From positions 1,319,202-1,383,201 of the forward strand of contig MU270020.1 in assembly GCA_021432635.1 (NCBI GenBank): a stretch of DNA of 64,000 bases, written 5' to 3'. A program made the translations under genes and the position numbers. A model generated the notes under the pieces. That model ran no database searches. It worked only from the letters and a program-made list of their open reading frames with translations, and had not been told where the DNA came from. Shown in pieces: positions 11,609-23,372 of this stretch (within the stretch, counting starts at the first letter, position 1; every line of letters starts with the position of its first letter). Source of the DNA: Thozetella sp. PMI_491. Lineage: Eukaryota; Ascomycota; Sordariomycetes; Chaetosphaeriales; Chaetosphaeriaceae.

Positions 11609-14600
11609 ATGTCTCGACCGCCCGGCGGTGCGAGCTTCGCCCAATTCTTCCCGTCCGCCCCGCGGGCCGCTAAGGATCGGGCCACAGAGCGCGAGCGGGC
11701 AAAGACACGAGCGCAGGAGTCGCCGTCCTCAGGCCAACCGGCTGCGACGAATGGCCATCGTACCCCGTTAGAGCCACCCGGTCCCCGGTCGTCGGACGAC
11801 CCGTCGGCATCTGGCTGCGTCCCTAGGCCCGGTGCCGATGCCTCTGCCTCCCATGCCCAACATCCGCCATCACAAGCCGATGACAACGAGTCGCTCGCCG
11901 GCGATATCCTGAATGCTGTTGGCTCCGCCAGTTCAACAAGCACCGTGGACTCGGCCTTTAGTGCCTCCAGCCGACAGACTGCCCTGGGCGCATCCAAACA
12001 CTCAAACTATCTCACACCCCTTACCGCCACCGACTCTCCTTCTCCCGCCAACCGTACCATGTATCCATCTACCAAGGCCCAAGCGACGGCGCCTCAACCT
12101 GCCGACCAGGCTGCTGAGCCTGCCTCGAAGCCGAACGGCTACGCTGATGAGACTCTTGTCACACTGCCCAGCGCTATCGAGCGCGTACCGGCCCGAGATC
12201 CTAATCGGTCAGTGAAAGCCATCAAATGCATACAAAAGCCACTCCTCGATCGGTCGGGCTCCGCCTCGAACAAATCGAAGCCAACATTTCAAGAGTTCGG
12301 ATTGGTACGTACACATGATACAATATTATACTGCTCGCCGTTGAGGGAGGAGCGTCATCATTGTTGCGATTCATTTGGCTAATACTATGCGCAGACCGGT
12401 GACGATGACGCTCCTCCCTCAGATCCCCGCCTAGCAAAGGGCGGGAGGCTGAATTATATCAACGTCGATTTCCATCTCCCCCGTGCCCGGTTGCGTTTGT
12501 CGCCCTACAACCTCCGGCCGTATGCATTTGACCCCCGGACTTCGTGTGGTCCGGGGCCCCCGAACCAAATAGTCGTCACCGGCTTCAACCCCTTAATCTC
12601 GTTTTCCAAGGTTGCTGCCATTTTTTCTTCGTTCGGCGACATCGCTGAGAGCAGCAACAAGATGCACCCCGAGACGGGAATCTATCTCGGCTTTGCCACC
12701 TTCCGCTACCGGGATGCGAAGCCTGGCCGAACAAGACACATGGCCGTTTCGGCCGCCGAAGCTGCACGGCGAGCGGTCCAGTCGTGGAACGGGAAAAAAA
12801 TTGAAGCAAACCAGGTCCGAGTCGAGTTCGACCGCGACGGCCTCAAGAGCTCCCGGATGCTCGAAGACGCCCTTAAGAAAGGTAAAGAGAAAAGCCCTTC
12901 AATGCCTCCCGCGGGAATTCCTACCGGACCGAGAGCGAAGGAGAGCGCTCTCTTGCGACCGCCGCCGACGGCGCCCAAAGGGCCTGCAGCACACAGGACC
13001 CCGATGCCGAAACCTACCGAGCCAGCCTGGATGCCTTCAAAGCCGAGAGCTGTAGGCGCTATCGAACCAGAACCCATTACTAGCTATCTCAGCAGCGAAC
13101 CGTACATCTTTATCGCCCACGAATCCGTCCCGGTAATGCAGTCCACGTTGGGCCACATGCGGGCGCGATTGAAGACGTATAGGTTTCATGAGATACGTGT
13201 CGATAGGACTGGATACTACATCGTCTTCAGCGACAACACCTTCGGACGTAGCGAGGCGGAACGATGCGCTCGGGATGCCAACGGCACGCTCTTCTTCACT
13301 TATAGAATGGCGATGAAGCTCCACCTTCACGGGAGCCAAGGGACTCAATCTTCTACCTCGGGGCCAGTGCAGCAGCGGAATCACAGTCCCGAGCGTACTC
13401 GTCCCGCCGTCGGGCCTCGAGAACAAGACGAGCGAGAAAGACGTCGGCGAGAAGAGGAGGCAGACCTTGAGGAGGAGAAGAAACAGCGAGCGAAGAACTT
13501 TGACCCTGTCCTGGAAGCCATCGAGGTTGTCCGGCGGGAAATGACGGAGCATTTGATCAAGCATATCCGCACCAAAGTAGCAGTACCGGCCCTGTTCGAC
13601 TTTCTGGATCCCAACAACCACATCGATCGGCGCCGCCGGCTAAACATTGAAGACCCCCAAGGCGCAAAACCTCTTGCAATTCTGCGCGATGACACCGAGG
13701 AGAAATCCCCTGTCGGCACACCTAATTCGCGAGCTGACCCTATCGAGCGTCGTACCGCCCGGCTAGAGATCTCGAGCCTTCCGCGCATCCGCAAGGTAAA
13801 GAATGCCGCAGGCCTCAATACTCGCAAGCATGGGTTCAACGATCCGTTCGCACGGCAGCGTGCTCCCACGAAGCGGAATACGTTCAGATCCCTGCATTAT
13901 CGCCTGCGGACAGAGAGCGATGACGAGTCAGAAGACGAGACCGAGAATCGTGACTCTCTCGCGCGCGACACGGAGGAGCCTGAGTCGCGCCCACGCAGTC
14001 GCATGAGCTCTGATGACGACCCCGCGAAGGAAGACTTCACTTCTTGGGGCCCCGTCGATGAAGATTCGATGACGGAGGCCAGCTTTGCTTTGACCGAGAA
14101 GTTGCTCCTGCCGAAGAAGAGAAAGCTGGACCTCCAGGTGGAAACTGCTATTAAACGTCAGAAGAAGACGGACGAGGAGCTATTCGGCGTCACGATTGGG
14201 CATATCGAGACGGACTTCCCATCCCCAGAGGCAACACCTAACGACGTCGCACTTCCGAGCGCTGAACAGGTCGAGGACAGGGAGACAGATAGCTCGCGCA
14301 TGCCGACTCCGGCACCTCCGGATGCGAAGACGAAGAAATCTGCAAAGGCAAAGAAGAAGGCGAAGAAACATGTCCTGGAGGAGCGTGAGGCCATTAAGCG
14401 ACAGCAGCAGGAGCTACTTGATAAGGCAGCCTTGCAGCAGGTCGAACAAGTTCACGAAGTCGAGCCCACACCCGAGGTGGAACCGGAACCGAAGCAGATT
14501 GTCGAGGAAGCGCCCGATAAGAAGCAGCCCGATCTAGACGAGAACCTTTACGCGTTCTCCAAGACAAGGTCCCTACTTCTCCCCAGCGACTACTCTCTCG

Positions 14601-15605
14601 ATATCGGGTCTCTACATGCCTTGTCGTTGGCCACCAGGGACTGGCCTGAGGCTGCGAAGCTCAAGAAGCGGTTCGGCGTCGAGGCTCTTGGAGATCCCCA
14701 GCTCTGGCTCTGGAAACGTGACCGCGTTCGGGAGCTCAACTCAGCCACAGGTACGGTTGACAAGCCTGTGGGCATCGAAGGCTATTATGTGCCGAGTGTC
14801 ACAGGGTCTGCCCGAACTGAGGGGATCAAGAAGATTCTTAACTCGGAGAAGTCGAAGTACTTGCCTCACCACATCAAGGTCAAGAAAGCGCGGGAGGACC
14901 TCCAGGCAAAGGCGAGAAAGAGCGGCAAGGATCCGGCCACATCCGCAGCAGAAGCCGCTCGTCTTGCCGCTGAGAGCCTCATGACAAAGAGTAATTCTCG
15001 CGCCAACCGTGCCAACAACCGTCGCTTCGTCCAGGACCTCAACGATCAGCGAAAGACGCTTGGTCAGGACCTCGACGTGCTCCGGTTCAATCAGCTCAAG
15101 AAACGAAAGAAGCCTGTCAAATTCGCTCGCTCGGCCATCCACAACTGGGGTCTCTATGCCATGGAGAACATTCCCAAGGACGAAATGATCATCGAGTATG
15201 TGGGCGAGGAAGTCCGCCAACAGATTTCTGAGCTTCGCGAGAGTCGGTACCTCAAGAGCGGCATCGGCAGCAGCTACCTGTTCCGCATTGACGATAACAC
15301 CGTCATCGACGCGACGAAGAAGGGTGGAATCGCGCGCTTCATTAACCACAGTTGCATGCCCAACTGCACCGCAAAGATCATCAAGGTCGAAGGCAGTAAG
15401 CGTATCGTCATCTATGCCCTCCGGGACATCGTGCAAAGTAAGTCTATCTGTGGTCTGCCTCGCCCATTCGTTTCAACCTCTGCTAACATAATCGCCCATA
15501 GACGAAGAGCTGACATACGACTACAAATTCGAGCGCGAGATCGGGTCGCTCGATCGCATCCCCTGCTTGTGCGGAACCGCAGCGTGCAAGGGATTCCTAA
15601 ACTAA
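11609..15605 (+). CDS. SET1: Histone H3K4 methyltransferase Set1 (COMPASS catalytic subunit)
   Basis: Nuclear enzyme that methylates histone H3 lysine 4 within COMPASS. Exons 11609-12304, 12395-15437 and 15502-15605 total 1,280 residues, normal for filamentous fungi. The disordered N-terminus is followed by an RRM-like domain (about 285-375; [19 protein letters not shown]), a long charged middle, the N-SET region (from about 950, [20 protein letters not shown]), and the SET domain from about 1137 with [19 protein letters not shown] and, after the last splice, [11 protein letters not shown]. The post-SET motif [13 protein letters not shown] ends the protein. The 64-nt last intron is fixed because it restores QNEELTYDY. 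It is convergent with the Crb2-like gene. Intron 1 has an unusual inverted repeat, listed separately. Confidence 0.96.
12342..12421 (+). repeat. 18-bp perfect inverted repeat across SET1 intron 1 acceptor
   Basis: Left arm 12342-12359 (TGAGGGAGGAGCGTCATC) lies in intron 1; right arm 12404-12421 lies in exon 2 and is its exact reverse complement. The 44-nt loop (12360-12403) contains the likely branch site (GGCTAATA, near 12377-12384) and the acceptor (GCGCAG, ending 12394). The pre-mRNA could therefore fold with the 3' splice site in the loop. Confidence 0.9.
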
Positions 15606-16749
15606 TCCTGCGATCGCTCGGGACTGCTCCACCACTTGGGGACATACCAGGAGCACATGATCAACTGGCAGACGCAGCGCCAATCTGATAGCATCTTCGA
15701 TATTCTTTCGTGGCATCAGGAGCAACGGTCGGCGAGGAACGGTAGCTGATTTGGATTAACGGGGTTTGCGAGCATTTACAGAAAAGTCAAGGGCAGGGTT
15801 CTCTTCAACGCGGTCACTCGGCGCCACTTTGTTCTATTTTAATTTTCGATTCTCGCATCACAACACGGGTGGTCAGGGCGGAAGGGAGGCTCATTGACGG
15901 AACGGCAGGCCAAAAGTTGTTCCTTGCGCATATTGACATCCATGGATGGCACGCACAGCGATGCCCGATATAGGCGTTGGTGGTCCGTCTCGGTTTATTA
16001 CGGAGGTTTACTTGCCAACAAAGCAAGGAGGAGTCGGAGCGAGATGTGTTTGCCTATGAGAGAGAAGGACAGCGAAGAGATGGATTGCTTCGAGCGAGGC
16101 TCAGGTACCGTTGCCCCAGGCATGTAAATGAGAGGTTCGCGGGACGTACAGCGATAACTAGTTATTAATCCAAGAGCGAGGCTCTTGAGGTTGAATGGAA
16201 GGCCAGCAGGCTGAGAGAGTGGCATTTGTATATAGATGTAGTTGTCATCGCTACTGGTTTCTGAGGTGGCGGATGTCGCTGCCCGGTAGCACCCAGCAGG
16301 GCCAAAGCAAGACTCCTGGCCCAGAGCATGACCATAATAGAGGAACATCTCGGACTACGACTTCACCATAGATCGATATGTGGCTTGGGTTCCCTGTCCC
16401 GGTAACCAAGGACCGAAGTATGTCTGAGCTATAGCTTACATCTCGAACCTGGTCCATATACAAGTGTGCCGACGTGAAAGCCAATACATGGCACTCGTTG
16501 ATTTCGAGCATAGTGGAAATGGGAACTGTTGGCCCCAAGAGTAGCTTCAATACCGGCCGAAGAGGCTCTAATTACATCGGTAAACCGACTGTTGAATCGG
16601 TCACCATCATTATTCAGATATCGTCTCTACACATGCCGGTACGTGTACCATCAACACTTGGACAGTACTATTTAACACTCAGGTCCCAACACCAAGGCTA
16701 TCTACTTCTCAGCAGGCAGGCTAGTTGATTTCTGTCCAAGTCAGATGCT
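15606..16749. other. Convergent spacer SET1 / Crb2-like
   Basis: 1.1 kb between two converging genes; holds both 3' flanks. The short open frames on either strand have no recognisable content. Confidence 0.5.
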
Positions 16750-19700
16750 CTACTCTTCCATTTCCCCTTCCTCGATCAATCTACCTAGAATCAAGCTCTG
16801 GATGACGAATTCGTCGCTCAGGGTGCGTATCTTCTTCGGCGCTGGGCCCCGATCTGCAGCTGCGGAACCCCTCTTCCGCTTCTTTGTGCCTTGCTTAGGC
16901 GTAACGGTGGCGCCGGTGAAGAGGTCGCCTTTCTCCATCTTATCATCAACATACACCCAGTCGAACGCCTGGTCGAGGTCTTCAGCTGCCTTCATCCGGG
17001 CACGGGCTTCTTCGACGCTGTGCACACGAGACAGCGACGCGCCGAGGACCCGGGCGAGAAAGACGTAGGCCATCTTCTTACTCTCCTCGGTCCGCTTCAT
17101 AATGAGGAGGACACGGTTGCCCTCAAGAAGGCGTGAGCGTTCTGCAACAACATCGACAAGCTTGGCTCCAGCCGCATCGTAGGGGAGCAGGTTTCGCGAG
17201 CGGATGGCGTCCCCCAGGAAGGTTGATTGGCCTGCGCAGAGCAAGTAAGGAGCCCAATCAACGAGCTCTCCTTTATCAATGCAGGAGGTCACCCAGCGAG
17301 TGGCAATACACGGGAGGCCGAGGGCCAAGGCCTGCATGTACTTCACTTTGCGAGAGTGGCCATCGGCAATGAGGGCAGCGAATCCGGTGGATACAGCCGA
17401 GGGCAAGAGCTTGATCTCAGACTCTTGCTGAGATGACGATGTCGGGCTAGTAGCAGTGCTGCTGACAGGATGGGCTTCAAATAGCTCATCGAATCCACTA
17501 ACTAGGATCTTTCCTCCTGCGTCCCGTATCTTCTTCTCCAATGTCTTGGACGAGTTTATGCGTTCCTTGTATTGATCGGCACTTTCGCCTGCCTTCCTAC
17601 CCTGGAAGGATATTGCAAAGGCCATTGTGTCAAATAACCTGCCTGGACCTTGCTCCCTCGACACGGACTGCGGGCGGCTTGCCCCCCGGATTTGTCGCGA
17701 GGTTGTCGTGCGCGGTGCCCTTAAGCCTTGTTCCAAAGCACTTCCAGGCGAAGGCGACCTTGCTAGCTCATCCGTAGAAGCCGACCGCTGTCGCACAAGA
17801 CGAGTCGACTGCCGAAGATTCCCAGTAGATCTGGTATTGAGCTGTGGAAGTGCTGTCTGCGCTGAACGACGATTGTCTTTTGATACGGCAGGGGAGGAAT
17901 GCACGTCCTTCGTAACCGTCCTATCGCACGTTTGGCTGGCTTTGGTGGCAGGAGTCGTGCTAGAAGTTAACGTGGGGGTTTCAGCGGCTAGGGAGCTCAA
18001 GCTTGACATAGAGCTAATGGGAGCCGGCGTTGATGGCGAAGCAGTCTCCGGCATGTCTATATTTTCTTTTGCTCGTCTTCTGGTCCGAGTACTGAATCCT
18101 GGAGGCGACGACTGATAGTCGGGAGACCCAGCAACTCTCTGCAATACTGCATTGACGGGCGAATCAATGCCGGCTCCCACAGCATCTGGGATATCGGGCA
18201 TACGTGTCGGTGAGACGACAATATCCTTAGCGTCGTGCTGGTTGACCACCTCGGGCTGAGCTCGAGCTTCCGATCCTGGTGGAAGCGATGACCTCAATTC
18301 AGTTCTCTGCTGCGACCGGTGTTGGCGATCGGCGTCGCCGGAACTTGTCGCTGGTATTATGGGTGCACTCAGCGAGGGCCCTTCCACATGAAGCGACTCC
18401 CGACGTTGTCTTGCGGTTGGACTAGTCTCAGGTATAGCCTCTTGATATGGATCGTTGTGAGCATCATCAGCTAAATCTTGGCTTATGCCCAAGTGACCCG
18501 TTTCTTCCAGCAGCGGGGCGGTGCTCGGTATCGACTCTTGGTCGTCATTAGACTGGGTCGACACGGCCGTTTGAGATTCTGGTCGCTGATTTTCTATCAC
18601 GTGTTGTTGAGAGTCCGCGACTGTCTCTCCGGCATCCGAGTCGCCGTCGTCAGTTTTCCTATGGCACTGATCTAGGTACTCTTCTGCTTGAGATCTTGCC
18701 CTAGCCTTCTTATTGGTCGACGGGACTTCTACTCGACTAGACCGGGACGAGTAAGGGACGTTGATATCCTCCAGCTTGTTCTGGGCCGCAGCACGCTTGA
18801 GTTTTGCACGTTGCCTCCGGTCATAGACGTCTTCTTCGTCGTCGTCTACATCCGAGTGAACCGAGTCTTGGTGGATTACTGCGCCTGATCGTCGTTCTTG
18901 GGACAAACCCATGGGCTCGTACTCGCTCAGGGCCGACGGACCCTCCGTGACAAGTGCCATTCCATGGCTGGCTAATTCAGAAATGAGACTAGTCAAGGTA
19001 CCAGCGTTCAGAGGCGTCATCTCTTCCATAGGAATTTGTGGAGATGTGAGGGCCGGTAAAGGCGCCGGACTCGACGTAGAGTCGGGGAGAGGCGAAGAGA
19101 TCAAGCCTCGAGCCTTGAGAGGGGATGACGCGGCAGGGTTAGGCGAGATATCATTTCCTAGGAAGACGTTTGGTGACGGGCGTGAAGAAGTTGGGCTGAA
19201 ATGCCGCTTCCTCACGGACTGTGTTCTGGCAAAGAGCTGCGACGGGGGCAGGATCTGAGACGCCTTCCGCTGCTGCCCAAACGGATTCTTGGTCTCAGGA
19301 GCTGGTGTCTCTGGCGGGAAGCCACCGAAGGGCGGAGGAACGGAATCTGGCTGCGACAGGTCTGGAGATCCAGCCCCAACATCGAGGACACTCTCGTGGT
19401 CCCGGATCGGGGAGTCAAAATTGACTGCGCCGGTATCGCCATCCTTGAGAGTCCGCAGGTCATGTGAGACGGCCAGAGACGGATTGCGGTCGGCTTCGTC
19501 GCCGGATTCTGGGTACTCTAAGCCATCACCGTGGATCCCGGAGTTGATGAAATAGTGATCGTAGCTCCTGCCCGCGTTGGATTGCGTTGGCGAATCTGAC
19601 GGGTTCATGTTGTCTGCTTCCTGGTCCGTCCCAAGTGAAGTGTCAACCCTCATCGCAGGGGCAGGCTGCGCTCGGCATAGCTCGAGACCTGCAGCTAGTC

Positions 19701-19866
19701 GACGCCGTCGTCGACGAGACTCAGCACCCAGGGGAAATTCAGGAGAGTGCTCAGTTGAGCGTAGTGATGGACGCCAGGTAGGAAGTTCTTGTGGTGTCGG
19801 CAGAGGTGCGACGCGCCTGAGATCAAAGGTCGCGTTCTGAGGATAAAGGTGGTCAGTGCCACCCAT
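16750..19866 (-). CDS. Crb2/Rad9-like DNA damage checkpoint mediator (tandem BRCT)
   Basis: Checkpoint adaptor that carries damage signals from ATR/Mec1 kinases to effector kinases (family: S. pombe Crb2, yeast Rad9, human 53BP1). A single exon gives 1,038 residues from the ATG at 19866. The frame stays open to a GTG at 19956, so a further 5' exon is possible. The N-terminal 700 residues are disordered and contain many SQ/TQ sites such as LPPSQLFARTQS and ESQTAVSTQS. From about residue 745 comes a tandem BRCT module: FDTMAFAISFQ, GFAALIADGHSRKVKYMQAL, CIATRWVTSCIDKGE and LVDWAPYLLCAGQS, then a second repeat with AYVFLARVLGASLSRVHS and WVYVDDKME. A basic KKRKRGS follows. No Tudor domain is visible. 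Confidence 0.88.
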   Translation of the reverse strand: MGGTDHLYPQNATFDLRRVAPLPTPQELPTWRPSLRSTEHSPEFPLGAESRRRRRRLAAGLELCRAQPAPAMRVDTSLGTDQEADNMNPSDSPTQSNAGRSYDHYFINSGIHGDGLEYPESGDEADRNPSLAVSHDLRTLKDGDTGAVNFDSPIRDHESVLDVGAGSPDLSQPDSVPPPFGGFPPETPAPETKNPFGQQRKASQILPPSQLFARTQSVRKRHFSPTSSRPSPNVFLGNDISPNPAASSPLKARGLISSPLPDSTSSPAPLPALTSPQIPMEEMTPLNAGTLTSLISELASHGMALVTEGPSALSEYEPMGLSQERRSGAVIHQDSVHSDVDDDEEDVYDRRQRAKLKRAAAQNKLEDINVPYSSRSSRVEVPSTNKKARARSQAEEYLDQCHRKTDDGDSDAGETVADSQQHVIENQRPESQTAVSTQSNDDQESIPSTAPLLEETGHLGISQDLADDAHNDPYQEAIPETSPTARQRRESLHVEGPSLSAPIIPATSSGDADRQHRSQQRTELRSSLPPGSEARAQPEVVNQHDAKDIVVSPTRMPDIPDAVGAGIDSPVNAVLQRVAGSPDYQSSPPGFSTRTRRRAKENIDMPETASPSTPAPISSMSSLSSLAAETPTLTSSTTPATKASQTCDRTVTKDVHSSPAVSKDNRRSAQTALPQLNTRSTGNLRQSTRLVRQRSASTDELARSPSPGSALEQGLRAPRTTTSRQIRGASRPQSVSREQGPGRLFDTMAFAISFQGRKAGESADQYKERINSSKTLEKKIRDAGGKILVSGFDELFEAHPVSSTATSPTSSSQQESEIKLLPSAVSTGFAALIADGHSRKVKYMQALALGLPCIATRWVTSCIDKGELVDWAPYLLCAGQSTFLGDAIRSRNLLPYDAAGAKLVDVVAERSRLLEGNRVLLIMKRTEESKKMAYVFLARVLGASLSRVHSVEEARARMKAAEDLDQAFDWVYVDDKMEKGDLFTGATVTPKQGTKKRKRGSAAADRGPAPKKIRTLSDEFVIQSLILGRLIEEGEMEE

Positions 19867-21021
19867 GACGAGGTGCAGCAGGGATCGCGGGGTCACTTGG
19901 TGGCGCCCACTTGACAGGGACTTTTGGGACTTGGTCCGTGGGGGCACTCGAGACACAAAGTTTCCAGAGCTTCCAGAGCTGCCAGCTGCCAGCTAGCTTA
20001 GCCTTTGGAAGACACACAACTAGGGGAATGAATAAGGTGAGGTAGCCAGTAATACTCACCTTTCTTTCCCTGGCACGCCAACCTGGTTCATCATAGTTTG
20101 TTCGCTACTCAGCGCTGGCATCGCTTCATCCCTCGGTGCTGGGGAGCTGCTCATCTGCAAATCCGGGCATGGTTGGCTTCTTGACACTACCACCACAAAT
20201 GGACACTCACAAGTTCGATGCTATGCTACCGAATATATTCGTCGAGTACTTGCTGGCTGTCCTGAGCTCGTTTTCCCCCTGTAGAGCAGCCCTCTGAGCC
20301 GATGCCAACGACTTTCTAGGTGCTGTCATGCGCACAACGGACAGCCAAGTTCGGAAAAAAAAAATTCAGTATGAAAAGATGACTTTGGCTACGGTCCAGA
20401 GTAGTGAAAGTAATAACTAGGAAAGCCACGCGAGCGGCATGCTTTTGGCGGCGCCCTTTCTCTACCTAATGTAATCTATGAACCTGCCATGGGCAATGGC
20501 AGCCGCGACCTAGTTTCCATGCTCCACCAACTGGTAGCTCCCTTGGACACTGCTATTCAATATCGCAATTGCCAGAGTGGACAAATAGCGCCCCGGGAAA
20601 AAAAAGGCATGTGCGCCGTACACGGGACAGGCATCTTCGAGCTTTTGGTCTGGCTCCCCTCAAGGTAGAAAGTCTTGGTGCATGGCCGTTCTTGCTAGGA
20701 GCGGGCGGTATTCTGGATGACTACTTCAGGTATCCTAGTGTCCAAGGCAAGTAAGTACACAAGGTACCTACGTAGGTAACTACCGTAGGCAGTAGCCCTT
20801 CCCTCAGAGCTGGTAGAGGCCGTGGCTGGCCCGTGCGTCGAGGGCTGCCCGAAGGCATGGACATTGCGGGGTCCGATTTTTTTGACGACAGTTCGCAGTG
20901 AGTCAACCTTGGAGCTCCCATATCTGAGCTACACTCCAGAGTTCCGAACAAATTTTCGCGGACTCAATTGCAGCCTGAGAACCAAAATCCAGAATCCTTC
21001 ACTAGGGAGAGAATTTTCACT
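19867..21021. promoter_or_regulatory. Divergent upstream region, Crb2-like / PheRS beta
   Basis: 1.15 kb head-to-head spacer. At 19960-19994 there are small tandem duplications (TTCCAGAGC twice, GCCAGCT twice). On the minus strand around 20050-20085 an ATG followed by a GTGAGT donor could be an extra 5' exon of the Crb2-like gene, but no acceptor with a matching phase was found. Short A-runs lie near 20355 and 20599. Confidence 0.45.
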
Positions 21022-23372
21022 ATGCCGACCATCGGTGTCGACAAGTATGCCCTCTACAAGGCGCTGGGACAGACGTGAGTTACCCCACTACACCGGTCGC
21101 CCCGGGTCGACAGCCAAAGCTAAACATGGCGCCGAAACAGCTACACGGCCGACGAGTTCCAGGCGCTCTGCTTTGACTACGGCATTGAGCTCGATGAAGA
21201 CACCGAGGACGATCCCTTGCGCCCCAAGGATGAGGCCCCCCAGCTCAAGATCGAGATCCCCGCGAACCGCTACGACCTGCTCTGCTTCGAGGGCCTCGTC
21301 GTTGCCCTGAACGTCTTCAGAGGCAAGGCACCGCCGCCGAACTACCAAGTTATCGACGTACCCGAGGAGAAACTCCACACTATCACGGTCAAGGAGACGA
21401 CGACCCAAATCCGGCCATATGTGGCAGGCGTGATCTTGCGCAACATCAAGTTCGACCAGGCGCGGTGTAGGCACCGAGGCATGGTCCATAAGCATGGCGC
21501 AAGAGGCTGATACGGGGAACAGATGACTCCTTCATTGCTTTGCAGGACCAGCTGCACAGGAATCTTGCCAGAAATCGTACTCTGGTTGCGTGAGGAGCCC
21601 GAGAGTCCCAAGAGGTTGCCACAATCTGGAATGCTAACGGTTGCTCAAAGTATCGGCACGCATGATCTCGACACCATTGAAGGACGCAAGTAGCCCATGC
21701 AGACGGAGTGGCTAGGCGGCACACCCCCGCCCGAATCATCTATGGCACTGCTAACTCCTTCCTGTAGCCTTCACCTTCGAGGCCTTGCCTCCAACGGAGA
21801 TTAAATTTGCGCCACTTAACCAGCCCGGCAAGGAGATGAATGGCACCGAGTTGATGGGCTTTTATGAGCAAGACAAACACTTGGGGAAATACCTCCACAT
21901 CATTCGGGACAGCCCTGTCTATCCTTACATTCTGGATGCCAAGAGAAGGGTGTGCTCGATGCCGCCGTAAGCTGGCCCGCTCTCCTTTGCCGGAACTTGA
22001 GACATGCTAACTCTTATGCCAAGGATCATCAACTCTGAGCGCTCCAAGATCACTCTAGATACCACCAACGTCTTCATCGAGGCCACTGCGACGGACCAGA
22101 CGAAACTAGACATTGTCATCAACATGATGGCGTCAATGTTCTGCATCTACTGCGAGGAGCAGTTCACCGTGGAGCCGGTAAAGATCATTTCGGACCACAA
22201 TGGAACGACGCGTCTGTCGCCGCCTTTGGTGCCGCGCAAGTTCGAAGTCGAAGTTTCGTACGTTAACGCATGCTGTGGTCTCTCCGAATCCCCAGAGGCC
22301 ATTTGCAAGCTTCTGAACAAGATGGCGTATAAGGCCAGGCCATCGCCGGACCATGGCGACAAACTAGAGGTTTTGGTGCCGCCTACCCGTGCCGATGTTC
22401 TCCACCCTTGCGATATCGTAAGTTCACCCAGCTGCTAGCCTAACTACAGGCGATTTCTCGCTTATTAATCTCCGGCACAGATGGAGGACGTTGCGGTAGC
22501 TTATGGCTTCAACAACCTCCCTCGTTCCTCCCCGAACAAGTCGGTGACGATTGGCCAGCCCCTGAAGATAAACAAGCTTGCAGACATCGTGAGGACAGAA
22601 TGCGCCATGGCAGGCTGGTCAGGTACGTTGTCTCCCCTCACCCCCCAACACAGCATAGAGGGCTCTACTTCCCCTTTAAAGGCGGTTCTATATTGACAAG
22701 TCACCGCCCGACAGAGGTCATGCCTCTCATTCTTTGTTCACATGACGAGAACTTCGCCTGGCTGAACCGCAAGGATGACGGAAATACGGCTGTGAAGCTG
22801 GCAAATCCCAAGACCATAGAATACCAAATTGTCCGCACATCACTGTTGCCAGGCCTGCTGAAGACGATTCGCGAGAACAAGTCAGTCGCGCTCCCCCTCA
22901 AGATCTTTGAGACTTCCGACATCGTCCTGAAGGATATGAGCACGGAGAGGAAAGCCGTCAACCGCCGGCGCTGGGCGGCGGCGTACTATGGCAAGACCAG
23001 TGGCTTCGAGATGGTCCACGGACTCCTCGACCGCGTCCTGTCTATGCTCCGGACTGCCTTCATCATCCACGAGGAGGGCCTGGAGGGCAAGAGCATCGAC
23101 TTTGAGGTCAAGGAGAACCCTGGCAAGCCAAACGGCTACTTCATCGAAGGCCTGGAGGACCCGACCTTCTTCCCCGGGCGGGCTGCCGCCATCTATTTGC
23201 GCCTTGACGGCAAGACGCGGAGGGTCGGCGAGCTCGGCGTTTTGCACCCCACTGTCTTGGAGAAATTCGACCTAAGGTATGCCGGAACCCGATGTAGCTG
23301 CGAGATTTCACGCTAACGTTTTGCAGGTTGCCAGTCAGCACTCTCGAGCTAGACCTTGAGGTGTTCCTTTGA
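21022..23372 (+). CDS. FRS1: Phenylalanyl-tRNA synthetase beta subunit, cytosolic
   Basis: Beta chain of the alpha2-beta2 class II enzyme that charges tRNA-Phe in the cytosol. Nine exons: 21022-21074, 21141-21466, 21523-21589, 21651-21685, 21768-21966, 22024-22417, 22481-22622, 22715-23276 and 23327-23372. They sum to 608 codons (607 residues), the usual length. It starts [20 protein letters not shown]. Recognisable blocks are [16 protein letters not shown] (N-terminal domain), [19 protein letters not shown] (B5-like) and the C-terminal core with [35 protein letters not shown] and [19 protein letters not shown]. Each splice was fixed by continuity of these blocks. Intron 21686-21767 starts with GCAAGT instead of GT. 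Exon 4 is only 35 nt. Confidence 0.97.
21686..21767 (+). other. GC-AG intron in PheRS beta
   Basis: Splicing at GCAAGT joins GGA-C to CC-TTC and restores [11 protein letters not shown]. The nearest GT donor, 4 nt downstream, breaks the frame. The intron is 82 nt, has a branch-like CTGCTAAC and ends CTGTAG. Confidence 0.85.
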
